NCBI RefSeq assembly: GCF_001507545.1
Contig: NZ_LQBP01000008.1
Location: 62,001 to 126,000, forward strand
Direction of reading: 5' to 3'
Length of the DNA stretch: 64,000 bases
Origin: Ruegeria profundi
GTDB taxonomy: Bacteria; Pseudomonadota; Alphaproteobacteria; Rhodobacterales; Rhodobacteraceae
Shown here: in pieces, positions 8,496 to 17,233 of the stretch
Position numbering within the stretch: position 1 is the first letter of the stretch
Layout of the letters: every line of letters starts with the position of its first letter
Position numbers and translations under genes: made by a program
The notes under the pieces: model-generated
What the model was told of the DNA's origin: nothing
Databases searched by the model: none
The model's input: the letters and a program-made list of their open reading frames with translations, nothing else

Positions 8496-9205
8496 TGGAT
8501 TCCGTTTATACCACTTTGTCCCGCCAGTCCGGGCTAATGAATGAAATGCGGCTGGTTGCGAACAATATCGCCAACGCAAATACAACAGGATACCGCGCGC
8601 AAGGCGTCGTGTTTTCCGAGTATGTCCGCGACAGGCCAGGCAACACTTCGTTGTCCATGAGCCGGGCCGAGGTGCGCAACACATCGCTGCAACAAGGTCT
8701 GCTGACCGAGACAGGGGGTCAATTCGATTTCGCAATCGAGGGTGATGGCTTTTTCATGGTTGAAACCCCTGCGGGCAATCGGCTCACGCGAGCGGGGGCG
8801 TTTTCGCCCAGCGGCCAGGGCGATCTGGTCACAATGGATGGGTACAGGGTACTGGATAGCAACGGTGCGCCCGTTTTCATCCCTCCGGATAGTGCTTCTA
8901 TCGACGTGGGCAGCGACGGAACATTGAGTATCGAGGGGCAGTTTCTGGGGCAGATCGGCGTTTATCGCGTAGCTGATCCCAAGATGCTGGTACGAGAGGG
9001 CAGCACCCAGTTCCGGACTGAGGGCGATGTTGACCCGGTGGAAAATCCCGTAGTTCTGCACCGTTTCCTCGAAGGGTCCAACGTCAACGCGGTTGAACAG
9101 GTGACGCGGCTTGTAGAGGTTCAGCGCGCTTATGAGCTGGGCCAGAGTTTTCTGGAAACCGAAGACGACCGTTTGCGCGGTGCGGTCAAAACACTGATGC
9201 GCTGA
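8495..9205 (+). CDS. flgF: Flagellar rod protein FlgF
   Basis: FlgF is a proximal rod protein. From the ATG at 8495, which shares a base with the fliQ stop, the product is 236 residues. It begins MDSVYTTLSRQSGLMNEMRL and then VANNIANANTTGYR, and ends with VEVQRAYELGQSFLETEDDR. The frame is open further upstream, but that part is fliQ read out of frame. The order flgF-flgG matches the usual rod operon. Confidence 0.95.
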   Translation: MDSVYTTLSRQSGLMNEMRLVANNIANANTTGYRAQGVVFSEYVRDRPGNTSLSMSRAEVRNTSLQQGLLTETGGQFDFAIEGDGFFMVETPAGNRLTRAGAFSPSGQGDLVTMDGYRVLDSNGAPVFIPPDSASIDVGSDGTLSIEGQFLGQIGVYRVADPKMLVREGSTQFRTEGDVDPVENPVVLHRFLEGSNVNAVEQVTRLVEVQRAYELGQSFLETEDDRLRGAVKTLMR

Positions 9206-9227
9206 TATTTGAAAGGAAGATTCCAAA

Positions 9228-10013
9228 ATGCGGGCTTTGAAGATTGCGGCAACAGGCATGACCGCGCAGCAGATGCGGGTCGAGACGATTTCCAACAACT
9301 TGGCGAACACGAACACCACCGGCTACAACGCGCGCCGGGCCGAATTCGCGGATTTGCATTATCAGCAGATGGCACGGCCCGGAGCAGTAAATGCCAATGA
9401 CGGGACCGTCCTGCCGACGGGTATTCAACTGGGTCTGGGGGTGCGTCCTGCGGCTGTAACGGTGCAACTGGCGCAGGGCGCGTTGTCAGAAACGGGAAAC
9501 GATTTGGATGTCGCCATCGAAGGGCGCGGATACCTTGAGGTAACGCTGCCTAATGGGCAGTCGGCTTTTACCCGCGATGGTAGTTTGAAACAATCCGCCG
9601 AAGGACTGATCATCACCTCGGATGGGTTCGCAGTGGCCCCGGAAATCACCATTCCCGACGATGCCCGGTCGATCTCGATCAATGCGTCGGGTGAGGTCTA
9701 TGCCTATTTCGACGATACGACTGACGGGCAACGGTTGGGGGAACTGACGCTTGCCAGTTTCTCGAACGCCAAAGGGCTCGAAGCGATTGGCGGTAACCTG
9801 TTCAAAGAGACCGAGGCCTCTGGCGCGCCAATAGTTGGAACCCCGGGTGAGGACGGGCTGGGCACCTTGCGTCAGGGTTATCTTGAGGACAGTTCGGTCG
9901 ATGCGGTGCGTGAGGTCACGGAACTGATCGAAGCGCAGCGGGGATATGAGATGAACGCTAAGGTCATCTCTGCCGTCGATCAGATGATGGGCGCAACGAC
10001 ACAGGTGCGGTGA
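9228..10013 (+). CDS. flgG: Flagellar distal rod protein FlgG
   Basis: FlgG builds the distal rod that passes through the P and L rings. The protein is 261 residues, the standard length, with MRALKIAATGMTAQQMRVET and ISNNLANTNTTGYNARRAEF at the amino end and EVTELIEAQRGYEMNAKVIS at the carboxyl end. An AAGGAAG ribosome site precedes the ATG. Its stop overlaps the flgA start (TGATG). Confidence 0.97.
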   Translation: MRALKIAATGMTAQQMRVETISNNLANTNTTGYNARRAEFADLHYQQMARPGAVNANDGTVLPTGIQLGLGVRPAAVTVQLAQGALSETGNDLDVAIEGRGYLEVTLPNGQSAFTRDGSLKQSAEGLIITSDGFAVAPEITIPDDARSISINASGEVYAYFDDTTDGQRLGELTLASFSNAKGLEAIGGNLFKETEASGAPIVGTPGEDGLGTLRQGYLEDSSVDAVREVTELIEAQRGYEMNAKVISAVDQMMGATTQVR

Positions 10014-10429
10014 TGCGGTTCCTGATCCTGATAGCATCGCTTCTGGTGCCGGTGGCTGCCATAGCCGATACCGTCGTTCCAACTCGGACGATCCGCGCCA
10101 AGGAAATTATCGCGGCCAACGATCTTGAGACCAAACCCCAGAAGGTAGCCGGAGGTGTCAGTGATCCTGAGGTCCTGGTTGGGTTAGAAGCCCGTGTGGC
10201 ACTGTATCCGGGGCGCCCCATTCGCGCGACTGACGTGGGGCCACCCGCCCTCGTGGATCGTAACGACCTTGTTGTGCTGATCTTTGACCGCCAGCCGCTG
10301 TCGATCACGGCAGAGGGTCGCGCGCTAGGGCGTGGCGCCGCTGGGGATCGCATTCGGGTCATGAACCTTTCGTCCCGTACCACCATCTCCGGCGTAGTTC
10401 GACCGGATGGCAACATCGAGGTTAAATGA
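10013..10429 (+). CDS. flgA: P-ring assembly chaperone FlgA
   Basis: FlgA is a periplasmic chaperone for P-ring (FlgI) assembly. The 138-residue product has a signal peptide (MRFLILIASLLVPVAAIA) and a SAF-like domain with VALYPGRPIRATDVGPPALV and GDRIRVMNL. This is the short alphaproteobacterial form, with little outside the SAF core. A GTG one codon upstream is possible, but the ATG at 10013 overlaps the flgG stop. The stop overlaps flgH as ATGA. Confidence 0.92.
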   Translation: MRFLILIASLLVPVAAIADTVVPTRTIRAKEIIAANDLETKPQKVAGGVSDPEVLVGLEARVALYPGRPIRATDVGPPALVDRNDLVVLIFDRQPLSITAEGRALGRGAAGDRIRVMNLSSRTTISGVVRPDGNIEVK

Positions 10430-11160
10430 TGTCCATACTCTCCAAGTCTCTGCTCGGCGCGGTTTTGCTCGTGTCGGCCTGTGGGCGCGTTGATCACCTG
10501 GGTCGGCCTCCAAGCTTTACACCAAACGAGGACTCTCCGGAACAGGTCGCGATGCTGTGGCCAGGACTGCCGCTGCATACCCAGCCGCAACGCAATGTGG
10601 ACCAGTCCTCGTTGTGGAGCGGTGGGCAGAATTCATTGCTGGGAGATCAGCGGGCAATCAAGAAGGGTGACATCCTGACGGTCGTGATCGAACTGGACGA
10701 ACAGGCAGAGTTCACGAATGACACGGAACGGTCGCGTTCGGCCTCGGAAAGCCTTGGGATAAACGGATTGTTTGGATTGCCGCAGCGCGCGAACCGGCGC
10801 TTGCCCGAAGGGGCGTCGTTGGCAGAGGCTGTTGCGATCAACTCCGCTTCGGAAAGTGAGGGCGAAGGGTCGGTGACCCGCAAGGAAAAACTGACGCTGC
10901 GCGTAGCGGCGACGGTCGTGGATGTTCTTCCGAACGGCGTCCTGTCTATCACTGGTTCGCAGGAACTGCGGGTAAATTTCGAACTGCGCGAGCTGTTGGT
11001 CACAGGCTTCGTGCGGCCGCAGGATATCTCGCGCAGGAACGAAATCACCTATGACAAGATCGCCTCGGCCCGTGTGTCTTATGGTGGACGAGGACAGATC
11101 ACGGATGTGCAACAGCCACGCTTCGGCCAGCAGATTCTTGACGCCGTACTGCCGTATTAA
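10426..11160 (+). CDS. flgH: Flagellar L-ring lipoprotein FlgH
   Basis: FlgH forms the outer-membrane L ring. The 244-residue product has a lipoprotein signal (LLGAVLLVSAC, lipidated Cys at about residue 19), then the family's SLWSGGQNSLLGDQRAIKKG and DILTVVIELDEQAEF. The distal half carries NGVLSITGSQELRVNFE and VSYGGRGQI. A second ATG directly follows the first and overlaps the flgA stop; which is used cannot be decided. Length is normal. Confidence 0.96.
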   Translation: MMSILSKSLLGAVLLVSACGRVDHLGRPPSFTPNEDSPEQVAMLWPGLPLHTQPQRNVDQSSLWSGGQNSLLGDQRAIKKGDILTVVIELDEQAEFTNDTERSRSASESLGINGLFGLPQRANRRLPEGASLAEAVAINSASESEGEGSVTRKEKLTLRVAATVVDVLPNGVLSITGSQELRVNFELRELLVTGFVRPQDISRRNEITYDKIASARVSYGGRGQITDVQQPRFGQQILDAVLPY

Positions 11161-11172
11161 GGAGCGGATGTG

Positions 11173-11679
11173 ATGAACATACTTTTACCCGTTTTGTTTA
11201 TGCTGCTGGGTCTTGGCGCTGGAATTGGGGCCGGAGTGACACTACCGCCGACCAGCCGGTCGAGCGAGGCTGTAAAACACAGCCAAGACGCGACGAACCC
11301 CACCAATACCTCATCAAATTCAAGCGATATGGTGGGCGAAAACTACAAGAAGAGCGGATATGAATACATCAGGATGGCCAAGCAATTCGTAGTGCCCGTC
11401 GTTGACGAGGACCGGATTGCCGCGCTGGTAACTATGACTTTGAGCCTTGAGGCCAGCGTTGGCACGACCGAAGCATTCTATGCGATCGAGCCGAAGCTGC
11501 GTGACGGTTTTTTACAGGTCATGTTTGACCACGCAAATTCTGGCGGCTTCGATGGTGCATTCACCGAGTCAGATAACTTAGAAGTCCTGCGCAAAGCGTT
11601 GCTTGAAGAGGCGCGTAAAAGCATGGGTGGTGAAGTATCGCGGGTCTTGATCATGAGTGTCAGCCGTCAGGATGTTTGA
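11173..11679 (+). CDS. fliL: FliL-family flagellar basal body-associated protein
   Basis: FliL proteins surround the stator and modulate torque from the inner membrane. The product (168 residues) has one amino-terminal membrane helix (about 2-22) and a Ser/Asn/Thr-rich linker. A periplasmic domain follows with KQFVVPVVDEDRIAALVTMT and an LRKALLEEARKSMGG helix ending in VLIMSVSRQDV, in line with the stomatin-like FliL fold. Start: GTG at 11170 or ATG at 11173; the ATG is eight bases after an AAGGAG. Similarity is fold-level rather than strong, so the name is somewhat less certain than its neighbours. It ends the flgB operon at a strong hairpin. Confidence 0.8.
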   Translation: MNILLPVLFMLLGLGAGIGAGVTLPPTSRSSEAVKHSQDATNPTNTSSNSSDMVGENYKKSGYEYIRMAKQFVVPVVDEDRIAALVTMTLSLEASVGTTEAFYAIEPKLRDGFLQVMFDHANSGGFDGAFTESDNLEVLRKALLEEARKSMGGEVSRVLIMSVSRQDV

Positions 11680-11693
11680 TCCTGACGGCTTTC
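11662..11693. terminator. Bidirectional terminator between fliL and the FliJ-like gene
   Basis: A perfect 12-base-pair stem (AGCCGTCAGGAT paired with ATCCTGACGGCT, five-base loop) spans the fliL stop codon; only a short T stretch follows. It lies between convergent fliL and the minus-strand FliJ-like gene, so it can end both transcripts. The left arm is inside fliL coding sequence. Confidence 0.7.
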
Positions 11694-11700
11694 GTGCAGA

Positions 11701-12087
11701 CTAGTATGATGACAATTTCTTACCCCTAGCGCGTTTGAACGCCTCTGTCTGCGCGGCGGAAAGCTTCGCGACAGCTTGTTGGCGGCCGAATGCCCTGCGC
11801 AACGCTTCCATGGCGTTAAGTTTTTGGGCACGAATTCTGGCCAATTCCAGATTGAGTTGGCGGCGTGAGGCCGATTCCCAACTGCTCCACAAAATATCTG
11901 TACCGGTCACGCGGTAGCCCTCGGACGAGCCGCTGTCCTTTCGCGATTGCTGCACCTGCGCTTCAAGCCGGGCCAACTGCTGCTGTACGCGGGCCTCGGC
12001 CTCAAGCAAGGGGCGCAAAAGCTTGCGCTCTTTTTGAAAAGTGGCTTCAGTGACTTTCTCAAGATCCGAAAATACGTTTTGTTTCAC
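11701..12087 (-). CDS. Coiled-coil protein, probable FliJ-like flagellar export component
   Basis: The 128-residue product is almost entirely charged helix (KVTEATFQKERKLLRPLLEA, then EARVQQQLARLEAQVQQSRK), with an acidic-basic coiled-coil pattern and no membrane segment. FliJ, the export chaperone that couples the FliI ATPase to FlhA, has this size and build, but the primary sequence is not a clear match. The start is a GTG that overlaps the flhB stop (GTGA), so it is translationally coupled to the export gate genes. No other fliJ is in the window next to fliI. The assignment rests on context, size and coiled coil. Confidence 0.6.
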   Translation of the reverse strand: MKQNVFSDLEKVTEATFQKERKLLRPLLEAEARVQQQLARLEAQVQQSRKDSGSSEGYRVTGTDILWSSWESASRRQLNLELARIRAQKLNAMEALRRAFGRQQAVAKLSAAQTEAFKRARGKKLSSY

Positions 12088-13172
12088 CTGATCTGTCCTT
12101 TTGCCTTTTTGCGCATGGCCTCAGCGAAACGGATCGCTGCAGCGACGGGCCGATAATGCTCTTCCGCAATTTCCTGTCCGATCTCGACAGCTGCGTGCAG
12201 GGCGCGGGCAGTGGGCGGATCGGAATGGAGTGGAACACCGGCTTCCATGGCGCGGGCTCGGATGGCGGCGGCGACCTCATCAACGCCTTTGGCCACGCAA
12301 ACTGGCGCGGATCCCGCTGTACGGGCCCATTTCAAGGCTACAGCGTAGTGGGTTGGGTTGACGATGACGACGTCCGCTTCGGGCACGTCCGACATCATTT
12401 GGTTCATGGCGATGTCCTGCGCACGTTGGCGGCGTTGTTGCTTTACGTGGGGGTCACCTTCGGCATCTTTGGTTTCGTCCTGAACTTCCTTGCGCGACAT
12501 CCTGTTCTTGCGCATGTGTTCAGCGTGTTGCCACAAGTAATCCACCACCCCGATCGCCAGTGCCACTGCAATGACGATGAACATAAAGCGAAACAGGAAG
12601 TTCATCATTAACATCACGGACATCCGTGCGGGTGATGCGCTGGCCGAAAGAATCGCGGCCATGTTGGCCTTGAGAAACAGCGCCAGGCAGGTACCGTAGA
12701 TCACCAGTTTCACAAAGCTTTTGGCAAATTCGAACAAGCCGCCGCGACCAAATTTGTTCTTGGCGTTCGAGATGATCGAGATGCGGGAAAGCTTTGGCTT
12801 CAACTTGCTGGGCGCGAAGATCAAGGCGCGTTGGGCGATCAAGCTGAGTAGAACCGCAGCGGCGGGCACAGCGAACAGGAGCCCAGCCGACAGTAACGCG
12901 GTAGTCAGCATCCCTCCGACCGGGTTGGCGGCTGATCCGTCAACCAATAAGGGTGCGATTTCACCGGCCTGATCAATCAGTACGGCGAACAAGCTGCCCA
13001 TGCTCTGAACGCTGAATTGTCCAGCTGCGAGCAACGCGACAAGCAACCCGGTATAGGCGGCCACGACGGACAAGTCGTTCGACTTCGCAACCTCACCCTT
13101 TTCGCGGGCTTTCTGAAGCTTTTGCGGAGTCGCCTCGTGGGACTTGTCGCTGTCGTCGTCAGATGCGCTCAT
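12084..13172 (-). CDS. flhB: Flagellar export gate protein FlhB
   Basis: FlhB is the inner-membrane substrate-specificity switch of the flagellar export gate. The 362-residue product has a charged amino end (ATPQKLQKAREKGEVAKSND), four membrane segments (about 35-60, 88-112, 145-170 and 187-212) and a cytoplasmic domain. The self-cleavage motif VIVNPTHYAVAL is intact, with Asn at about residue 272. It overlaps fliR upstream and the FliJ-like gene downstream by four bases each, so the three are probably made together. Confidence 0.97.
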   Translation of the reverse strand: MSASDDDSDKSHEATPQKLQKAREKGEVAKSNDLSVVAAYTGLLVALLAAGQFSVQSMGSLFAVLIDQAGEIAPLLVDGSAANPVGGMLTTALLSAGLLFAVPAAAVLLSLIAQRALIFAPSKLKPKLSRISIISNAKNKFGRGGLFEFAKSFVKLVIYGTCLALFLKANMAAILSASASPARMSVMLMMNFLFRFMFIVIAVALAIGVVDYLWQHAEHMRKNRMSRKEVQDETKDAEGDPHVKQQRRQRAQDIAMNQMMSDVPEADVVIVNPTHYAVALKWARTAGSAPVCVAKGVDEVAAAIRARAMEAGVPLHSDPPTARALHAAVEIGQEIAEEHYRPVAAAIRFAEAMRKKAKGQIR

Positions 13173-13942
13173 CTAGGGTCCTCAAGCGGGTTCAGCATGA
13201 ATGAGAACAAGGCATCCGACCATACAGACAGGATCAGGGGGGTTCCTGCGAACAGAAGGAAAAGGCCCGCGAAGGTGATGGCCGGCGCGCCGACAAAGGC
13301 CACCATCAACTGCGGCATCGCACGGTTAATGACGCCCAGCGCGAGGTTGTAGATAAGCGAGGCTATGACGAAGGGCATGGCTAGGGAAAAGGCCAACGCA
13401 AAGCTGCGCGCGATCTGTTGCACCCCCCATTGTGACAGGTCCGGCGCAAGCGGTGCTGTGCCCATCGGAAACAATGTATAGCTATGGATCAGAAACTGCG
13501 CCGCGCGCACGTGTAAGCCGAGCAAAACAGCAAGTGTTATCCCGGCCAGCGTCAGCATGTACCCCATCGCCGGGACAGGGTCTGCAGCGGCCGGTCCAAG
13601 AATTTGCGACAACGACGTTGCCTGGGCAGCAATCGAGCCTGCGGTCTGCAAGGCCAATACGAATACCCGCAGCGCAATTCCCAAGGCGACCCCGATCAGC
13701 ACTTCGGTTAATACCATACCTACCATAGATAGCAGGTCTGGCTGGGTGACTGGCTCCGCAATCGCAGGTGTTACAATCAAGGTGAAAGCCGCAGCGACAC
13801 TAAACTTTACGCGCGTCGGGATGCTGCGTTCGCCGAAGGCGGGCAGCAGCGAGACCATCGCCGAGACACGTAGAAAAACGGCAAACATGTGCCACAGACC
13901 TTCGCTCAGCTGGGGCAAAAGCTCCGGTGGCAGCGCGATCAT
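13169..13942 (-). CDS. fliR: Flagellar export gate protein FliR
   Basis: FliR is a core inner-membrane component of the export gate with FliP and FliQ. The 257-residue protein has about six hydrophobic segments. Family-typical stretches are FAVFLRVSAMVSLLPAFGER near the amino end, IALRVFVLALQTAGSIAAQA in the middle, and NRAMPQLMVAFVGAPAITFA toward the end. It overlaps flhA upstream and flhB downstream by four bases each. Confidence 0.96.
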   Translation of the reverse strand: MIALPPELLPQLSEGLWHMFAVFLRVSAMVSLLPAFGERSIPTRVKFSVAAAFTLIVTPAIAEPVTQPDLLSMVGMVLTEVLIGVALGIALRVFVLALQTAGSIAAQATSLSQILGPAAADPVPAMGYMLTLAGITLAVLLGLHVRAAQFLIHSYTLFPMGTAPLAPDLSQWGVQQIARSFALAFSLAMPFVIASLIYNLALGVINRAMPQLMVAFVGAPAITFAGLFLLFAGTPLILSVWSDALFSFMLNPLEDPR

Positions 13943-16026
13943 GCGGGGACGGTTCCGACCAGCGCTGGACGCGCCTCAAGCCCTATTTCTTCAAAGGACA
14001 GCACGGGGTTGGCAATGCCGCGCGCATGCATGACGGTGCGCAGCAGCCGGCGTCGCCGGGTCGAGGTGACCAACGCAGGAAACAGCCCATGATCGGCGGA
14101 TTGCGCCACACTATCGGTCACACCGTCAGCCAGTTTGTTGAACAGGTTTGGCGGCAGCGCCACGTCAAGACCCGACACAGGTGCATCAATCTGATAGGTG
14201 GCGAATGTATCTTCCCACTCCGGCGCCAGCTGGATCAGGGGGATCGAACCGTCTTCGCGTTTCATCTCGGCGACCAGTTGAAAGCCTAATCGTTGCCGAA
14301 CCAGTTCGCAGATGCCTTCGGGCTGGGTAGTGGTCAGGCGCGCCTCAGCAACAGATTCCAGGATAAGGGCCATGTTGCGGATCGAGACCCGTTCGTCCAG
14401 CAGCAGCCGTAGCACGGCATGCAATGTGTCGATAGGCACCTTGTCGGGGATCAACTCATCCAGCAGTTTGCGGTTTGCCTCAGCCCGGACCGGATCACTC
14501 AGACGGGTCATCTCGGACAATAGCCGACGAAGGGATTTCAGCGTCAGCAGGCGCGAGAAATTCTGCTTGATGATCTCAAGCAGATGGGTGGCCAGAATCT
14601 CAGGCGGTGAAACGATGGTGGCCCCGCTCAACGCGGCGGCCTCTTGGTCCTTGGGTAGAATCCACCGCGCAGGCGCGCCATATACAGGTTCGGTGACATC
14701 ATTCCCCTCGGGCAGCACATCGTGGCCGTCCTGCACCAGCGCCAGCACCAAGTCAGGGTTCAGAACGCCGCGTGCCTGCTCAACTCCTTGCACCTTGACC
14801 ACATAAGTGCCCATTGGCAGTTCGGCGCGGTCGGTCAGGCGAATGTCGGGCAGGATCAGGCCAAAGCTAGAGGCCACGTAGGTCCGCATATTGGCAATCC
14901 GAGCATCCAGCCCGGTACCCGGATTCAGAACCATGCTGACCAGATCGGGCGCGAATTCCAGATGAACGTCGTCGAGGTCCAGAATGTCTCCGATAGCTTG
15001 AGAAGCTGGAGTATCATCCTGTTCCGCAGGGTCTGCGGCCTCGGCGTCCTGCGCGGATTGTTTGCGGTGAACAGTAAAGGCCGCGTAGCCCAGCACGCCC
15101 GCGCCCAAAATGAATGGCAAGAAGGGCAAACCGGGCACAAGTGCAAATAGCACCATGAGCATTGCGACAGTTCCCAGAGCGGCCGGATGCCGCCCCAATT
15201 GCGAGAAAATCGCATTATCGGTTGCGCCCTGCGTGCCGCCACGCGCCAGCAACAGAGCCGAGGCGATCGAGATGATCACGGCCGGGATTTGCGAGACCAG
15301 CCCGTCGCCAACGGTGAGGATGGCATAGGTTTCGAACGCCGAGGAGATCGGCATCCCATGCACGATTACGCCCATGATCAGGCCCATCACAAGGTTCAGC
15401 AAAGTAATCAGCAGCCCGGCAACTGCATCGCCTTTGACAAATTTCGACGCACCGTCGAGTGAGCCGAAAAAGGTCGTTTCCTGTTGTTCGCGCTCACGCC
15501 GCTCTTTCGCTTGCTGGTGGTCGATGGCCCCGGCGCTCATGTCGCTGTCGATTGCAAGTTGCTTTCCGGGCATCCCGTCCAGAGCAAATCGCGCGCCAAC
15601 CTCGGCCATGCGCGCGGCACCTTTGGTGATTACCATAAAGTTCACGATCAGCAGAACGCCAAAGACCACCAGCCCAAGAAATATGCTGCCGCCCATAACG
15701 AAATCGGCAAAGCCTTCGATTACGTCTCCGGCGGCGTTTGGTCCAGTGTGGCCTTGCCCAATGATCAACTTGGTTGAGGACACGTTCAGCGACAGCCGCA
15801 ACATCAGCGAGGCCAGAAGGATTGTTGGAAAAGACGAAAAATCCAATGGCCGTTCGATAAACAGCGTCAGCGTGAAGATCAGGATCGCCAACGCGAACGA
15901 GGTCGCCAGACCCACATCCAGCACCCAGGCGGGCATTGGCAGGATCATCATCACGATGACCGTCATCAGCGCAAGCGCCAGCAGCACGGTCGGAGAAAAC
16001 AGGGAACGGGCGTCGATTTTGGGCAC
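13939..16026 (-). CDS. flhA: Flagellar export gate protein FlhA
   Basis: FlhA is the large export-gate protein that docks chaperone-substrate complexes. The 695-residue protein has about eight membrane segments in the first half, with the conserved cytoplasmic loop RFALDGMPGKQLAIDSDMSA followed by GAIDHQQAKERR. A large carboxyl domain follows (about 340-695), including GTYVVKVQGVEQARG. The start is GTG at 16026, six bases after AGGAG. The order flhA-fliR-flhB with four-base overlaps points to a single transcript, possibly starting at the transglycosylase gene ten bases upstream. Confidence 0.97.
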   Translation of the reverse strand: MPKIDARSLFSPTVLLALALMTVIVMMILPMPAWVLDVGLATSFALAILIFTLTLFIERPLDFSSFPTILLASLMLRLSLNVSSTKLIIGQGHTGPNAAGDVIEGFADFVMGGSIFLGLVVFGVLLIVNFMVITKGAARMAEVGARFALDGMPGKQLAIDSDMSAGAIDHQQAKERREREQQETTFFGSLDGASKFVKGDAVAGLLITLLNLVMGLIMGVIVHGMPISSAFETYAILTVGDGLVSQIPAVIISIASALLLARGGTQGATDNAIFSQLGRHPAALGTVAMLMVLFALVPGLPFLPFILGAGVLGYAAFTVHRKQSAQDAEAADPAEQDDTPASQAIGDILDLDDVHLEFAPDLVSMVLNPGTGLDARIANMRTYVASSFGLILPDIRLTDRAELPMGTYVVKVQGVEQARGVLNPDLVLALVQDGHDVLPEGNDVTEPVYGAPARWILPKDQEAAALSGATIVSPPEILATHLLEIIKQNFSRLLTLKSLRRLLSEMTRLSDPVRAEANRKLLDELIPDKVPIDTLHAVLRLLLDERVSIRNMALILESVAEARLTTTQPEGICELVRQRLGFQLVAEMKREDGSIPLIQLAPEWEDTFATYQIDAPVSGLDVALPPNLFNKLADGVTDSVAQSADHGLFPALVTSTRRRRLLRTVMHARGIANPVLSFEEIGLEARPALVGTVPA

Positions 16027-16035
16027 GCGATTCTC

Positions 16036-16731
16036 CTAATCGAACGAGATAAAGGCGGTTGCAGCGCCGGACGGCGGAACCAGAGAGCCCAGCGATTTCC
16101 CGCCAGACTGTTGAGGGTTTATCGGGAGCAGAGAGGCCGCACTGGAAGTGGACGTGTCATCCTCGCCCCAGCCCAAGGCTTGCTGCCCGCTTTGATCCAG
16201 TTGGGCAAAAACGGTCTGAAAACGGCTTGAATACGACTGTGCCAGTGATGGTGTGCGGGAATGATAGGCCCCGACCGCAGCGGGCCAGGACCCGAGCTCG
16301 GCATATAGCCTTTTCAGAAAACGAGCGGCATAAGCGGCATTTTCATAAGGGTCGAACATCGCATCAATGGATCGGAAGGCCTTGCTATGCCAACGATAAT
16401 TGATTTGAAAACAACCGATATCAAAGCTGCGTTTGCCCGCTTTGAAAATGTTGAAGACGTAAAATTTTGCCTCGCGTTCCGAGGTGAACCAAAATCCCTG
16501 CCCCTCAACATTTATGGTCCACGGCCAAGGCTCGAGCCGCCCGTCCCGCGTGCGCCCGGTTTCTATGCGCGCAATCGCACGCAGAACGTCCAATGGTACG
16601 TCTTCGGCATGGGCGGCACGGCGGGCGGCGGTGTCACATATCCTGGCCCCGCCGGCATTCGGCATGGCAAAACCCTGATGCGCCACGCACAAGGTAAGAA
16701 AACAAAGTCCAAGAATTAAAAGATGAGGCAT
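16036..16731 (-). CDS. Lytic transglycosylase (SLT domain), likely flagellum-associated
   Basis: Lytic transglycosylases cut peptidoglycan glycan strands. The 231-residue product has a signal peptide (residues 1-22). The SLT domain has the catalytic Glu at about residue 57 (VLRAIARIETGR), then FDIGCFQINYRWH and DAMFDPYENAAYAARFLKRL, the standard SLT motifs. The tail (about 170-231) is low complexity. It precedes flhA by ten bases on the same strand. Since this flagellar region has no FlgJ, the enzyme may open peptidoglycan for the rod; that role is inferred from position. Confidence 0.87.
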   Translation of the reverse strand: MPHLLILGLCFLTLCVAHQGFAMPNAGGARICDTAARRAAHAEDVPLDVLRAIARIETGRTRDGRLEPWPWTINVEGQGFWFTSEREAKFYVFNIFKAGKRSFDIGCFQINYRWHSKAFRSIDAMFDPYENAAYAARFLKRLYAELGSWPAAVGAYHSRTPSLAQSYSSRFQTVFAQLDQSGQQALGWGEDDTSTSSAASLLPINPQQSGGKSLGSLVPPSGAATAFISFD

Positions 16732-16804
16732 TCTGCCAGTCCGGAATTCTGATCAATCCGGGCCAAGCTAGTCTTGCTAGGGTTTACAGAGGGTTATCAG
16801 CCAC

Positions 16805-17233
16805 TCAAATTCGATCTATCCGGCGGCCAAACACGACACTTGTGTTTGTGCGCTGAACACCGGGGATCTTGGCCAAGTCGTCAACCAGAATGTCCAGATC
16901 CTCGAGCCTCGGAGCCTCGGCGGACAACAGAAGATCGAACTCACCATTGATGGACAGGCAGAGTTTCACTTCGGGGTAGGCCTCAAGCCGTTTGATAATG
17001 CGCGTGGTTTCCTTTTGCTGCACTTCAAGCAAGACAATGACCTGCACGCGTGGGGCATCCTCGGGGCTGTTCAATATGACGGAATATCCGGCGATTGTGC
17101 CGTTCTCTTCCATTCTGCGAATTCGCTCATGCACGGTCGTCCGGGCCACGCCCAGTTTCGCCGCGATTTTCGAGGTCGACTCGCGGGCGTTGTGTTGCAG
17201 GGCGGCTATGATGCGACGGTCTAGTTGGTCCAT
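16805..17233 (-). CDS. Lrp/AsnC-family transcriptional regulator
   Basis: Lrp/AsnC proteins sense amino acids or related small molecules and bind DNA as octamers. The 142-residue product has a helix-turn-helix (about 18-45, TSKIAAKLGVARTTVHERIR) and an RAM ligand domain (about 65-142, ending SVVFGRRIDRI). The ATG at 17233 gives MDQLDRRIIAAL; a TTG three codons upstream is possible. No target operon is obvious: it lies between the flagellar block and a metal-sensor gene. The ligand cannot be told from sequence. Confidence 0.92.
   Translation of the reverse strand: MDQLDRRIIAALQHNARESTSKIAAKLGVARTTVHERIRRMEENGTIAGYSVILNSPEDAPRVQVIVLLEVQQKETTRIIKRLEAYPEVKLCLSINGEFDLLLSAEAPRLEDLDILVDDLAKIPGVQRTNTSVVFGRRIDRI

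Noticed and set aside
11173-11679. Reading the fliL-like gene as a non-flagellar lipoprotein
   Set aside because: The membrane anchor, linker and FliL-like periplasmic end, and its place in the flgB operon, fit FliL better.
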